From: JAJCYK01 sp965224285
GTDB taxonomy: Bacteria > Bacteroidota > Bacteroidia > Cytophagales > Cyclobacteriaceae
DNA length: 64,000 nucleotides
NCBI GenBank assembly: GCA_965224285.1
Contig: OZ245043.1
Span: forward strand, 3,162,001 to 3,226,000
Direction of reading: 5' to 3'
Shown here: piece by piece, positions 44,488 through 53,501 of the stretch
Position numbering within the stretch: the first letter of the stretch is position 1
Layout: the number at the start of each line of letters is the position of its first letter
Made by a program: the position numbers and the translations under genes
Notes under the pieces: generated by a model
Told to the model about the DNA's origin: nothing
What the model saw: only the letters and a program-made list of their open reading frames with translations
Database searches by the model: none

Positions 44488-45963
44488 TTATGCCATAATT
44501 CCTTTTACCACTTTTCCGTGTACATCAGTCAGGCGGTAACGTCTTCCCTGATGTTTAAAAGTAAGGCGTTCGTGATCGATTCCCAGCAGATGTAATAAGG
44601 TAGCCTGGAAGTCATGCACATGCACCCCATTTTCGGCGATATTATAACTAAAATCATCGGTTTTGCCGTAGGTGATCCCAGGTTTAATACCACCGCCGGC
44701 CATCCACATGCTGAAACACCGAGGGTGATGATCCCGGCCATAATTATCCTTAGTAAGCTTGCCTTGGGAGAAACTTGTTCGGCCAAACTCCCCGCCCCAT
44801 ACCACCAGGGTATCCTCCAGCAGTCCCCGTTGTTTTAAATCGGTGACCAGGGCAGCAGAAGCCTGATCGCTTGATTTGGACAACTTCTGTATATCCTTTG
44901 GCAGGTTGCCGTGCTGATCCCATCCCATATGATAAAGTTGCACAAACGGCACATTGCGTTCAGCTAAACGCCTGGCCAACAAGCAATTTGCTGCGTAAGT
45001 GCCGGGAATCCTGGCTTCAGGACCGTAAAGGTCAAAGACATAGTCGGGTTCATCTGAAAGGTCGGTAACATCGGGCACGCTGGTTTGCATGCGATAGGCC
45101 ATTTCATACTGGCTAATTTTAGAATCTATTTCAGGATCTCCCCAAACGGCTTGCTGTTCGCGTTCCAGCTGTGTCAGATAATCCAATTCTCTGCGGCGAC
45201 TGGCCCGGTCAATCCCGTCAGGGTTGGAAAGGTATAATACGGGGTCGGCTCCTGATCGAAACTGCACTCCCTGATGATGAGATGGCAAAAACCCGTTACC
45301 CCAGGACTGCATGTTTAAATTTTGGGTATCGTCCTTCCCCCTGGACAGCAGTACAATAAATGCCGGCAAATTTTGGTTAGGACTGCCCAGACCGTAGCTC
45401 ATCCAGGAACCAATACAGGGTCGGCCTACTTGTTGGGAGCCGGTTTGCATGAAAATGATGGCCGGTTCGTGGTTAATGGCCTCCGTGTACATGGAGTTCA
45501 CCACACAAATGTCCTGGGCTATCCCGGCCGTGTAGGGCACTAAATTGCTAAAATAGCCGCCGGTATGGACATTCCTATGGAAGGTAAATTGAGACCCCAC
45601 CAATGGGAAACTGGATTGAGCGGCCAACATACCGGTTACCCGTTGATTCCCCCTCACACTATCCGGAATCTCCTGACCATTCCGCTTAATAAGCTCCGGC
45701 TTATAATCAAAGAGTTCGATCTGACTGGGTCCGCCGCTTTGGAACAGGTAAATTATCCTTCGGGCTTTAGGAGCGTGGTGCAGCGCTTTAAGTACTCCGT
45801 TGGCAGTGGACTTGACTAATCCCTGCTGGGGGCTGCCAGTGAGCATTTCAGGGAATAGCAGGGATCCGATGGCCGCCGCTCCCAAGCCTTTGGTGGTAGT
45901 GCGCAGGAATTCGCGTCTGGTCTGCTGATATTGGGCTTTTTGAAGTTCGCTGTACCAATTCAT
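44488..45963 (-). CDS. DUF1501 Tat-exported protein
   Basis: A 491-residue protein with a twin-Arg signal (TRREFLRTTTKGLGAAAIGSLLF, Arg16-Arg17), so it is exported folded. The DUF1501 fold resembles alkaline-phosphatase/sulfatase-like proteins: IIYLFQSGGPSQIELFD, the metal-like WGGEFGRT and the HHP motif in GRDHHPRCFSMW. Its biochemical role is unknown. It begins 4 bases after the DUF1549/DUF1553 gene. This pairing is characteristic of Planctomycetes and Verrucomicrobia and is present in some Cytophagales, so the two products probably act together. Confidence 0.9.
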   Translation of the reverse strand: MNWYSELQKAQYQQTRREFLRTTTKGLGAAAIGSLLFPEMLTGSPQQGLVKSTANGVLKALHHAPKARRIIYLFQSGGPSQIELFDYKPELIKRNGQEIPDSVRGNQRVTGMLAAQSSFPLVGSQFTFHRNVHTGGYFSNLVPYTAGIAQDICVVNSMYTEAINHEPAIIFMQTGSQQVGRPCIGSWMSYGLGSPNQNLPAFIVLLSRGKDDTQNLNMQSWGNGFLPSHHQGVQFRSGADPVLYLSNPDGIDRASRRRELDYLTQLEREQQAVWGDPEIDSKISQYEMAYRMQTSVPDVTDLSDEPDYVFDLYGPEARIPGTYAANCLLARRLAERNVPFVQLYHMGWDQHGNLPKDIQKLSKSSDQASAALVTDLKQRGLLEDTLVVWGGEFGRTSFSQGKLTKDNYGRDHHPRCFSMWMAGGGIKPGITYGKTDDFSYNIAENGVHVHDFQATLLHLLGIDHERLTFKHQGRRYRLTDVHGKVVKGIMA

Positions 45964-45967
45964 TTCC

Positions 45968-48900
45968 TTAATTTTTATAATAGGCCTCCGTAGTGTTCAG
46001 AATAGTATTGGCAACCCTGCTTAAGGCCGCCACTTGTACTGGAGGAAGCTCTCTGGATAAAGGGCTTTCCCCTACCTCAAGATAGGCGGTCATTTTTTCG
46101 CCATCCTGGTTAAAATATTCCAGCTCCTCCTGGTATTGTCTTAGCATCAAGTCAACTTCCCGATCTGTAGGTAAGCGGCTGGTTAAAATATGAAAGGTTC
46201 GTTCAATGGCCTGATTTATGTTGCCTCGGGTGTGTTGTAACATTCTTTCTGCCAGCGCCCTGCAACCCTCAACAATTTGCTGGTCGTTTAATAATACCAA
46301 CGCTTGCAGAGGAGTATTACTTCGCTGACGGCGAACCTGGCATTCTGCACGGCTTGATGCATCAAATACCAACATACTGGGAGGAGGCATGTTGCGTTTC
46401 CAAAAAGTATACAGGCTGCGCCGGTATAACCCGTGATCAAAGTCAACCTTATATCCAGGAAAAAATGGATGAGAAGTGGTCTCTTTCCAAAGTCCTGGCG
46501 GTTGGTATGGAAAGGCAGAAGGACCACCAACAACAGGATTTAGTAATTTGCTTACTGCCAGTACGTTATCCCTAACCATCTCCGCCGAGCGACGATACCG
46601 TGGAGCGCGGGCCAGTAGTATATTGTCAGGATCTAGCTCTTGTAGTTCCGGACGTATTTTGGAGGACTGACGGTAGGTGGCAGACATCACCATCTGGCGA
46701 ATGAGCCGTTTAACATCCCAACCATTTTCCTTAAAATCCACTGCCAGCCAGTCAAGCAAAGCAGGGTGGGACGGTAGTGCGCCCTGATTGCCAAAATCCT
46801 CAACCGTTTCTACCAAACCCCGTCCAAACATTAAATACCACATTTGATTTACCGCAACCCTGGCGGTTAGAGGGTGATCCGGATGGGTCAACCATTTACC
46901 CAGGCCCAGGCGGTTCCGGGGCAGGTCATTCGGCCAGGCAAGCAGGGATTCAGGTACATTTTTTTCTACTGGTTCGCCATGGGCATCATACACTCCTCTT
47001 TCCAGGATATAGGTTTGCCGCTCTTGGGTCCAGTCACCCATCACCATAACTTCCTGTACGGTATCGATTGAGGTTACCTCTTTATGGCGAAGTTTCTTAA
47101 GCGCCAGACGTTCTGAGGTCAATTGTTTATCCAGAAAGAGATCATAAAACTGATCAATTTCAACAGTGCTCTGGTTAAGGGCCTGGGCAAAGGTGTCTTT
47201 AGCCCTTTCAGGATCATAGAGATATTTAGCCACCAGGCTACCTGCTTCCTTATCCAGGATACGCACCTCATCCAATAGACCGCCGGTAAAATCCTGATCA
47301 TAATGGCGGTTACCGATGATCAAACCTTGATAAGGCATATATACCGTGGCATTATTGTCCAAATAGGGTTTAGTGGAGCGATAGAGGTAATCGCGCATTA
47401 CCTGCGGGTTAATGGGCTTTCCATTGCGATATAATCGCATACCCTCTGCACTGCTTGAACCGTCATAGGTCCAGACATAGTGTACCCATTGGTTCAGCGG
47501 TAAAGGCTGCGGGTCACGAATATCCAGTGATTGATAAGGATGTGCATGGTTAAGCCGAAAGTGAGTTCTGGAACTATCCAACATTATGTCCCACCCCCGG
47601 TAACCCTGTATGCGATTATTGCCATTGTACATAACGTGTGCTTCAGGGTAATTCTCTGGGATCTTGATCCAGAAGCTGATGGTATAGGGATCGCTCCGTT
47701 CGAATAAGGAGCCATGGCCATCTGCAATATACTGGCCTTCAGCATCGCTGCGAATGGCTTTTCCGGCCACTCCTGCAGCACTGGAAATGCCGCCATAATA
47801 TCTGGGGGCGTCCCGGCCAGCAGCAAGATCCCGGTCCTGGCCATCGGTCATATAATCAAAGTTCAGATAAGTAACAGTGGCCGTTTCCACCGCATTTGAT
47901 AAGGCTTGTGATCCACTCTGTCGCATGCGCCACTGCTCCTGTGATTGATCATTCTGCCCCGCGATTCGATCCAGTTTCTCTTTCTGCTCACTGATTTGCT
48001 TTAACAAGAATTCTCTTATCTTTTTGGTTTCCCCATCTGGGAGCGCCAACACCGGTCCCGAGTTCATTGAAAGTTCATTGGATACCATCTGTCCGTTTTC
48101 CACCGCATTGTAAGCAAAGATGCCGTCACCCCGCTCAATGGTAGAGTTGAAAAATCCAAAAAGCTGAAAGTAATCCTTTTGAGATATAGGATCGTATTTG
48201 TGATCATGACAGCGGGCACACCCCAGGGTCAAGCCCATGAATGCAGCACCCAGGGTGTTGGTTCGGTCGGCTACATATTCTACCCTAAACTCTTCCGGGA
48301 TGATTCCTCCTTCGGAATTTTGCTTGTGATTACGGTTAAAGGCGGTAGCCAGGATTTGTTCCTCAGTAGCATTTGGCAACAGATCGCCCCCCAATTGCCA
48401 AAGGATGAATTCGTCATACGGTAGGTTGCGATTATAAGCATCAATTACCCAATCACGGTAAGGATAGAAGGTGTGATGAAAATCATCCAGATAGCCTTCA
48501 GAGTCGGCAAAACGGGCCACGTCCAACCAGTGAGATGCCATGCGCTCACCAAAGGCAGGCAATGCCAATAAACTGTCTACAAGCTGTTCATAGTAATCCG
48601 GACGACCATCATTCATGATGCGCTCCAAATCAGCCAGCATGGGTGGGAGTCCAGTGAGGTCGAAGAAAAGCCGCCTGATAAGTTGCTCGCGATGGGCTTC
48701 AGCAGCGGGTGTTATTCCCTGTTGCTCCAGTTTTTTGGCGACAAACTGATCAATCTCGTTATTCGCCCAAGCTTTTCCTGATTCAGGCAATTGGGGTTTT
48801 GAAGGCTTGGTAAAAGCCCAGTGGGCCTTGTACTCTGCTCCCTGCTCAATCCATTTTATTAAGATGGCTTTTTCCCGGGGGTCAAGGCTCAGGTTGGATT

Positions 48901-49228
48901 CTGGCGGAGGCATTTGGGTATCCGGATCATCACTGAGCACCCTCCGGACTAAGGCGCTACGATTAATATTACCAGGGACGATGGCCTTGTTACCACTTTC
49001 TAAAGGCGCATAGGCCGTGGTTTGATGAGTTAAACTCAATCCACCTTCAAGCGCGGCTTCATCCGGACCATGACAAGTAAAGCATCGATCCGAAATAATA
49101 GGTTTTACATGGAAGTTGTAATCTATTTTATCCGGTAGTTGTCGATAAGCCATTGCCACTTCATCGGGAAGTCGGGATTGACAGCCAATCAGTGAGCACA
49201 AAAATAAGACTACTGCTACAAAACGCAT
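45968..49228 (-). CDS. DUF1549/DUF1553 cytochrome c protein with LamG-like domain
   Basis: A 1086-residue lipoprotein (lipobox CSLIGC). The planctomycete cytochrome domain comes first, with C49-F-T-C-H53 (CHGPDEAAL). DUF1549 (about 150-370; ARFADSEGY, TNTLGAAFMGLTLGCARCHDHKYDPISQ) has a second CxxCH, suggesting di-haem content. A concanavalin/LamG-like beta-sandwich (about 460-670; YTISFWIKIPENYP, WVHYVWTYDG) is inserted, then DUF1553 (about 770-1030; HPLTARVAVNQMW, SNTPLQALVLLND). It is followed directly by DUF1501. An electron-transfer role is inferred; substrate unknown. Confidence 0.9.
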   Translation of the reverse strand: MRFVAVVLFLCSLIGCQSRLPDEVAMAYRQLPDKIDYNFHVKPIISDRCFTCHGPDEAALEGGLSLTHQTTAYAPLESGNKAIVPGNINRSALVRRVLSDDPDTQMPPPESNLSLDPREKAILIKWIEQGAEYKAHWAFTKPSKPQLPESGKAWANNEIDQFVAKKLEQQGITPAAEAHREQLIRRLFFDLTGLPPMLADLERIMNDGRPDYYEQLVDSLLALPAFGERMASHWLDVARFADSEGYLDDFHHTFYPYRDWVIDAYNRNLPYDEFILWQLGGDLLPNATEEQILATAFNRNHKQNSEGGIIPEEFRVEYVADRTNTLGAAFMGLTLGCARCHDHKYDPISQKDYFQLFGFFNSTIERGDGIFAYNAVENGQMVSNELSMNSGPVLALPDGETKKIREFLLKQISEQKEKLDRIAGQNDQSQEQWRMRQSGSQALSNAVETATVTYLNFDYMTDGQDRDLAAGRDAPRYYGGISSAAGVAGKAIRSDAEGQYIADGHGSLFERSDPYTISFWIKIPENYPEAHVMYNGNNRIQGYRGWDIMLDSSRTHFRLNHAHPYQSLDIRDPQPLPLNQWVHYVWTYDGSSSAEGMRLYRNGKPINPQVMRDYLYRSTKPYLDNNATVYMPYQGLIIGNRHYDQDFTGGLLDEVRILDKEAGSLVAKYLYDPERAKDTFAQALNQSTVEIDQFYDLFLDKQLTSERLALKKLRHKEVTSIDTVQEVMVMGDWTQERQTYILERGVYDAHGEPVEKNVPESLLAWPNDLPRNRLGLGKWLTHPDHPLTARVAVNQMWYLMFGRGLVETVEDFGNQGALPSHPALLDWLAVDFKENGWDVKRLIRQMVMSATYRQSSKIRPELQELDPDNILLARAPRYRRSAEMVRDNVLAVSKLLNPVVGGPSAFPYQPPGLWKETTSHPFFPGYKVDFDHGLYRRSLYTFWKRNMPPPSMLVFDASSRAECQVRRQRSNTPLQALVLLNDQQIVEGCRALAERMLQHTRGNINQAIERTFHILTSRLPTDREVDLMLRQYQEELEYFNQDGEKMTAYLEVGESPLSRELPPVQVAALSRVANTILNTTEAYYKN

Positions 49229-49255
49229 GAAAACCTACCATTTAGGTCTTGAATT

Positions 49256-49272
49256 GGCGCCCATAAGGCGCC
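49256..49272. repeat. GC-rich hairpin upstream of DUF1549 gene
   Basis: Two copies of the self-complementary GGCGCC (49256-49261 and 49267-49272) flank CATAA, so they form a 6-bp hairpin. TTTT follows on the plus strand, but no plus-strand gene precedes it. On the minus strand it lies 28 bases before the DUF1549 start, so it is more likely a leader structure. A second small dyad, ACCTA (49233-49237) with TAGGT (49243-49247), lies closer to the start. Confidence 0.5.
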
Positions 49273-49450
49273 TTTTACTTCAGCTTTAAAAACCAAGGAA
49301 CAAATGATTTTGGTTAAAAACTCTCACTTTCAAGGCATAAAATATAATGAATTTTGCCATGAATAGCGAGCTGGAAGGGTTTTCCAAGGTCCTATCCGGA
49401 CATAGTCTGGGATATTGGTTGCATCGATTATCATAATAATCCAAAAGACA

Positions 49451-49801
49451 CTACCGGGCGGACAGCAAAGCCCTTGAGAGCAGGGTGGTGGTCAAGGCAA
49501 TAATCGCGAACATTCCTTGGCCATCACCCGCGATCTGATGAGCTGCCAGAGCCAAGGCTGCATCGAAGAAAAATCCCGCGTAAGCCCATTCTCTCAGCCA
49601 GGCGGATAAATTGGATAGAATAGCCACTAATCCTAGAATTTTTAATACCGCCAGGGGATAAATCAGCCATCCCGGGAAACCCAGGGATTCAAAGAATTGT
49701 CGGATCATAGGGTAGTTCAAAAAATAATTGAAAGCGCTGAAGGCAAAAACAGCGCACATGATCCCGGTTGCGCCCCAATAGATGGTTTTTTTTAATTGCA
49801 T
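49451..49801 (-). CDS. DoxX-like membrane protein
   Basis: A 116-residue protein with four membrane helices (about 8-28, 44-64, 69-90, 92-112) and the DoxX-like pattern YPLAVLKILGLVAIL ... WAYAGFFFDAALAL. Members are small inner-membrane proteins, some tied to oxidoreductase systems; the role here is unknown. It starts 27 bases before the SGNH hydrolase stop (on the same strand, downstream of it), so the two may share a transcript. Confidence 0.8.
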   Translation of the reverse strand: MQLKKTIYWGATGIMCAVFAFSAFNYFLNYPMIRQFFESLGFPGWLIYPLAVLKILGLVAILSNLSAWLREWAYAGFFFDAALALAAHQIAGDGQGMFAIIALTTTLLSRALLSAR

Positions 49802-49828
49802 AGGAGGAACTTTTAATTCATCAAAACA

Positions 49829-50602
49829 TTAGGGGCTGGATGAGTAGCTGTGAATGGTATGCCGGGCGGTCTCTTGGCAAAACTTCAAATCAAGGCTATC
49901 CAGATGCAGTAGTTTTACAGGTTCCCCAAACTTATCCTTAATGGTGTAATATGGTGGAAAATATTGGGGGAGGCTTCCCGTGAGAGCTCCGGCTACCACA
50001 CAGGCTGTCAGGTAGGTGCCTAATTCCGAAGGATGGCTGCCGTCATGTGAATAAATCTCCACTCCCGGCCTGGTTTTTAAGGCCTGGGCCCAGGCAAGTC
50101 CAATAGGTATAACCTGAACATCATTGCGAGTGGCGGCTTTGTGATACTCCCTATTTAGAACTTTCTCATACTGAGGAACTTTCTTTCTAGCCCAGGTGAG
50201 ATAAAAATATGGCTTAGCACCTGATTCTTTAATCAGATCACAAAAGAGATCTGCATATTTATGGAATCTATCCGGGTTCAATATAGGACCCATACTGTGA
50301 TCCTGCAGGATGACTAGGTCAAACCCTCCTTCCGCAATGATTTCACGGGTTTGCAGGTTTTTATCACCGTTCCAATGATCACTGAGATTCGCTCCTCCTG
50401 CAGTGGACTGCCTGGAAACTATTTTAATCTTACAGCTATCGCTAATATTCTGTACTAGTTGGGGTAAGTTGTGATAATATGTGTAACTATTACCAATAAA
50501 CAACACTTTCAGAGTATCCACCTGCCCCCAGGCAGTGCTCAGTGTCAGGGCAAAAATAAAACTTAAGAGAGCGTTTGAGAGTTTTCCAAAAACTTGCGTC
50601 AT
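49829..50602 (-). CDS. Secreted SGNH hydrolase
   Basis: A 257-residue protein with a Sec signal peptide (ending STAWGQ). SGNH block I is VLFIGNSYTYYHN (Ser nucleophile), block II includes Gly/Asn in STAGGANLSDHW, block III is LVILQDHSMG and block V is SHDGSHPSELGTYL with the catalytic Asp and His. It is probably an esterase or deacetylase acting on carbohydrate or peptidoglycan esters in the periplasm; the substrate is unknown. It shares a strand with the AraC regulator 48 bases upstream. Confidence 0.86.
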   Translation of the reverse strand: MTQVFGKLSNALLSFIFALTLSTAWGQVDTLKVLFIGNSYTYYHNLPQLVQNISDSCKIKIVSRQSTAGGANLSDHWNGDKNLQTREIIAEGGFDLVILQDHSMGPILNPDRFHKYADLFCDLIKESGAKPYFYLTWARKKVPQYEKVLNREYHKAATRNDVQVIPIGLAWAQALKTRPGVEIYSHDGSHPSELGTYLTACVVAGALTGSLPQYFPPYYTIKDKFGEPVKLLHLDSLDLKFCQETARHTIHSYSSSP

Positions 50603-50650
50603 AGTAGTAAAGCCATCCTCACTAAAATATTAAAAGATCGGCTAAAAGCA

Positions 50651-51733
50651 CTAATCAATCCTGTTTGTAAGCTGCTGGGGATAATTTGCCAAATACTCTG
50701 TAGGCGTAATGCCGGTAATTTGTTTAAATACCCGGTAAAAAGTTGACTTAGATCTAAAGCCACAATCCAGGGCGATACTTACAATGTCGTATTTATGGGC
50801 ATGCTGAAGCCGCCCGATGAACTCCTGTACCCTGAAATAATTCAGATAACTGGCCAGGGAATCATATCCTTGCTGCTGGATGATCTCCATGATCAGGTTT
50901 CCGTCAGTATTCAATTCAATGGCAATATCATGCAGACGGATATTTCTTTTTAAGAAAGGCTTCTCAGTTTCCAAATACCGAACAAAATCCTGAGGCAAGT
51001 CGCTTGCAGGAGCTAGCTGTATTTTACGGGGCACTACCATCGATTTAAAGAAACTTACCTCAGTGAGCCCATAAATGATTAGGATAAGAGCAAATCCAAA
51101 AAACAACAGGTAACGACCATAGGGATAGAAAAGATTAGCGCCCCAATTCAACCAGGTATGGGATCCGGACCAGTGGCTATCCGCGATCATCAGAAGAAAC
51201 CCTAAAACATGGCCGAAGAGATAAACGTTGGCGATCAAATAAAAAGCCTTGAATCTTTTCCTTGAATTTACTTTTAAGCTATTCATATGGTCACCGTTTA
51301 TCAATCGTTGTCCTTGAATGTAACACAGTACTATCAGTATGGTACTGATAACCAAAATGACTTGCTGTGCGGTTGGGTGAGCAGAGTCAAGCAGGTATTG
51401 GGGGGTCATGATCAGGGCGGCCACTATAGAAAGACTTATAATCCACCTCCAATACCATCGTTTAATTTTACCTGTAGGTAACAGTACTGATTGCACATAC
51501 AGCAACAGCAATGGACCGTACAACATCACATTGCTCAAGGCCAAGACTGGGAACAAAAACCACTTTCTGTAGAGGATCCCTGAAAATATGGTATTGGTCA
51601 CTGCAGCCAACAGTACTAAAATAAAGTGAGCCAGGATCAGATTTCTCCAATATCCGTTCCTAAAATTCACCATAGCTACCAGTAGGAGCTGCACCCCTAA
51701 TACAACTTCCAAACCCCAAATGAAGTGTTGCAT
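50651..51733 (-). CDS. Membrane-bound 7TM AraC-family regulator
   Basis: A 360-residue protein. The N-terminal ~245 residues contain seven hydrophobic helices; the C-terminal ~110 hold two helix-turn-helix units of the AraC type (DIAIELNTDGNLIMEIIQQQ and IVSIALDCGFRSKSTFYRVFKQ, then GITPTEYL). This fusion is a known Bacteroidota arrangement thought to sense a membrane or external signal directly. It may control the SGNH hydrolase and DoxX-like genes that follow it. Confidence 0.88.
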   Translation of the reverse strand: MQHFIWGLEVVLGVQLLLVAMVNFRNGYWRNLILAHFILVLLAAVTNTIFSGILYRKWFLFPVLALSNVMLYGPLLLLYVQSVLLPTGKIKRWYWRWIISLSIVAALIMTPQYLLDSAHPTAQQVILVISTILIVLCYIQGQRLINGDHMNSLKVNSRKRFKAFYLIANVYLFGHVLGFLLMIADSHWSGSHTWLNWGANLFYPYGRYLLFFGFALILIIYGLTEVSFFKSMVVPRKIQLAPASDLPQDFVRYLETEKPFLKRNIRLHDIAIELNTDGNLIMEIIQQQGYDSLASYLNYFRVQEFIGRLQHAHKYDIVSIALDCGFRSKSTFYRVFKQITGITPTEYLANYPQQLTNRID

Positions 51734-51851
51734 CGCTCTTGTTGTTTATCAGAATTTATAAATATCACGGAGTATTCCCAAATCAACGGAATGAGACTAA
51801 TCATGGGTCAACAAGTTTGACAAGTATTATGGATTGTGGGAATTTAGCCTC

Positions 51852-52559
51852 ATGAGTGAACAACAACTTCCCACGAAGTTTAGTTGGAAATGGCTGGGTA
51901 TTTTCTTTGGAGGGATTGCACTGTGGATCCTGATCAAAGGAGTGGCAGTGGCCTATGCAACTAACTTTCTGGTGCCGGTACTCAAGATGGAGGATTATGT
52001 ATTCTCCTTGTTCGCTATGCTCACGGTAGTTAGCGTAACTATGGCATTCTATTTTTACTATCAGAAGTTCCATCCTAATGGTTTTGCCGTATTCTTTAAC
52101 TCCAGTGAATACCTTAAGGATGTCCTTATAGGAGTTATTATTGCCGTCTTAAGTGTGGCCATAGTTTACTTTTTGGTGATACCCATTGCCGGAGAGGACG
52201 ATCCCACCATCAGTTTTGTCAAGAATCTGGTTCATTCAGGACCCTTGATCAATATTATATTAGCGGGAGTTTTAATAGGAGGTATTGCCGAAGAATTATT
52301 TTTCAGAGGACATTTGATAGAATCTTTTCGCAGAGCATTTCCCTATGGAAGATGGTCATTGGTAGCTGCAATTATAATATCGGCCTTGTTGTTTGGGCTG
52401 GGACACCGTCATCAGGGAACTCTGGGCATGGTGTTCAGTGGAGTTCACTCTGTGGTTTGGGCTGCACTTTTCATCAACCGAAGATCATTGATAGCTCCTA
52501 TGGTCGGTCATGGATTATACGATACTCTGATGACGCTTTGCATTAAATTTCTGTTGTAA
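51852..52559 (+). CDS. CPBP-family intramembrane metalloprotease
   Basis: A 235-residue multi-helix membrane protein from the ATG at 51852; an in-frame TTG at 51834 gives a worse N terminus. Conserved CPBP motifs are GGIAEELFFRGHL (Glu-Glu and Arg), LLFGLGHRHQG (His) and MVGHGLYDTL (His). It resembles type II CAAX prenyl-endopeptidase homologues, which in bacteria often serve in bacteriocin self-immunity or maturation. No bacteriocin gene is adjacent. Divergent from the AraC gene. Confidence 0.9.
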   Translation: MSEQQLPTKFSWKWLGIFFGGIALWILIKGVAVAYATNFLVPVLKMEDYVFSLFAMLTVVSVTMAFYFYYQKFHPNGFAVFFNSSEYLKDVLIGVIIAVLSVAIVYFLVIPIAGEDDPTISFVKNLVHSGPLINIILAGVLIGGIAEELFFRGHLIESFRRAFPYGRWSLVAAIIISALLFGLGHRHQGTLGMVFSGVHSVVWAALFINRRSLIAPMVGHGLYDTLMTLCIKFLL

Positions 52560-52574
52560 AAATTCAGAGGCGGT

Positions 52575-52919
52575 TCAAATCTCTTCCAATACCGAAGTGC
52601 CACGACTGTGATCTTTGCAAGTCCACTGCCAGGTTTCGTGTAACTGTATCTTATTTTCTGCGGAGAGCCGGGGAGTGGAATGACAAATGCCAGTACATAG
52701 CTGTTGATACTGATCAATATGATGATAGCGCATTTCAAGGCAACCTGTGGCTGGATCAACGTGCCCTAATAAATGGCCTTTTACTATTTCTCCCCCATGG
52801 TAGTTCGCCCATACCAAGGTGCCATCTTGTTGGTAGTGGAATATGGTCTGGTCATCCGTCTGGCTGTTTTGACTGCTTGAAAGTACCCTGAATTTTTTTT
52901 CGTGATAGTCGAAATCCAC
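52575..52919 (-). CDS. Small conserved protein, often mislabelled N-acetylglutamate synthase
   Basis: A 114-residue cytoplasmic protein. The pattern KKFRVLSSSQNSQTDDQTIFHY ... VWANYHGGEIVKGHLLG ... MRYHHID ... TGICHSTPRL ... LHETWQWTC ... GTSVLEEI belongs to a small conserved family of Bacteroidota and Firmicutes. Databases sometimes call it N-acetylglutamate synthase without support. It starts with GTG directly after the stop of the upstream gene (no gap), so they are co-transcribed. Function unknown. Confidence 0.75.
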   Translation of the reverse strand: MDFDYHEKKFRVLSSSQNSQTDDQTIFHYQQDGTLVWANYHGGEIVKGHLLGHVDPATGCLEMRYHHIDQYQQLCTGICHSTPRLSAENKIQLHETWQWTCKDHSRGTSVLEEI

Positions 52920-53384
52920 CTAACTTTTTTTTGTGTATTTATTAACCTGACTTTGCAGGCTTTCATGTATCCAATCCATGGCATGACTATCATATTCATC
53001 CCAAATAACTATGGTGCGGGAGGAATAAATACCTTCCAGATTTAGTAGGCTGATCAGGATCCCGTCAACCACAATGGCCAATTTGTGCTGGGGTAGTTTC
53101 TGGGCCAGAGCGCTGACCTGCTTGCCTCCGTCTTTGGTAAGGCGGATCTTGAATTGGCGCATATTAAATACCGAATCGAACTTGATCTCACCTATAGATT
53201 CAAAGGATTTCGGTTCAATAATGGGCTCTTGAGAAAGGCAGTACAAGGTCTCACGGTTTAGCAACTTCACAATTTGATCACAATGCTCCATATCAATATT
53301 TACGGTAATGTAAATACCGGTACGCGCCTGAGAGAATCCTTCAAGGCTCAGCACAAGCAGCAATATGACAGTAGAAGTTCTCAA
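52920..53384 (-). CDS. Secreted protein with SecD P1-head-like domain
   Basis: A 154-residue protein. The TTG at 53384-53382 opens a signal peptide (MRTSTVILLLVLSLEGFSQ). The mature part resembles the P1 head subdomain of SecD: FKIRLTKDGGKQVSALA and HKLAIVVDGILIS follow the order found there. There is no transmembrane part, so it is not a translocase subunit. Stand-alone head-like domains occur in Bacteroidota with unknown roles. The start codon is uncertain because no in-frame ATG precedes it. Confidence 0.65.
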   Translation of the reverse strand: MRTSTVILLLVLSLEGFSQARTGIYITVNIDMEHCDQIVKLLNRETLYCLSQEPIIEPKSFESIGEIKFDSVFNMRQFKIRLTKDGGKQVSALAQKLPQHKLAIVVDGILISLLNLEGIYSSRTIVIWDEYDSHAMDWIHESLQSQVNKYTKKS

Positions 53385-53444
53385 GTATGAACAATTTACA
53401 TAGTAAACTGTAAAGCCACCCCTAAAATTCCACTAATTTGAATA

Positions 53445-53480
53445 ATAAAAAGAAAGCCTGCAGTTGTAGACTGCAGGCTT
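53445..53480 (-). terminator. Strong intrinsic terminator after susD
   Basis: The stem AAGCCTGCAGT (53454-53464) pairs perfectly over 11 bp with ACTGCAGGCTT (53470-53480) around a 5-base loop. On the minus strand it is followed by a T-rich tract (TTTCTTTTTATT). It lies 21 bases after the susD stop (53502) and ends the SusC/SusD transcript. Confidence 0.85.
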
Positions 53481-53501
53481 CTTACAATTTTTATCAATAT
53501 A

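Noticed and set aside
52575..52919. N-acetylglutamate synthase
   Set aside because: The name is used for this family in databases, but the protein is too short and has no acetyltransferase or kinase-like fold signatures.
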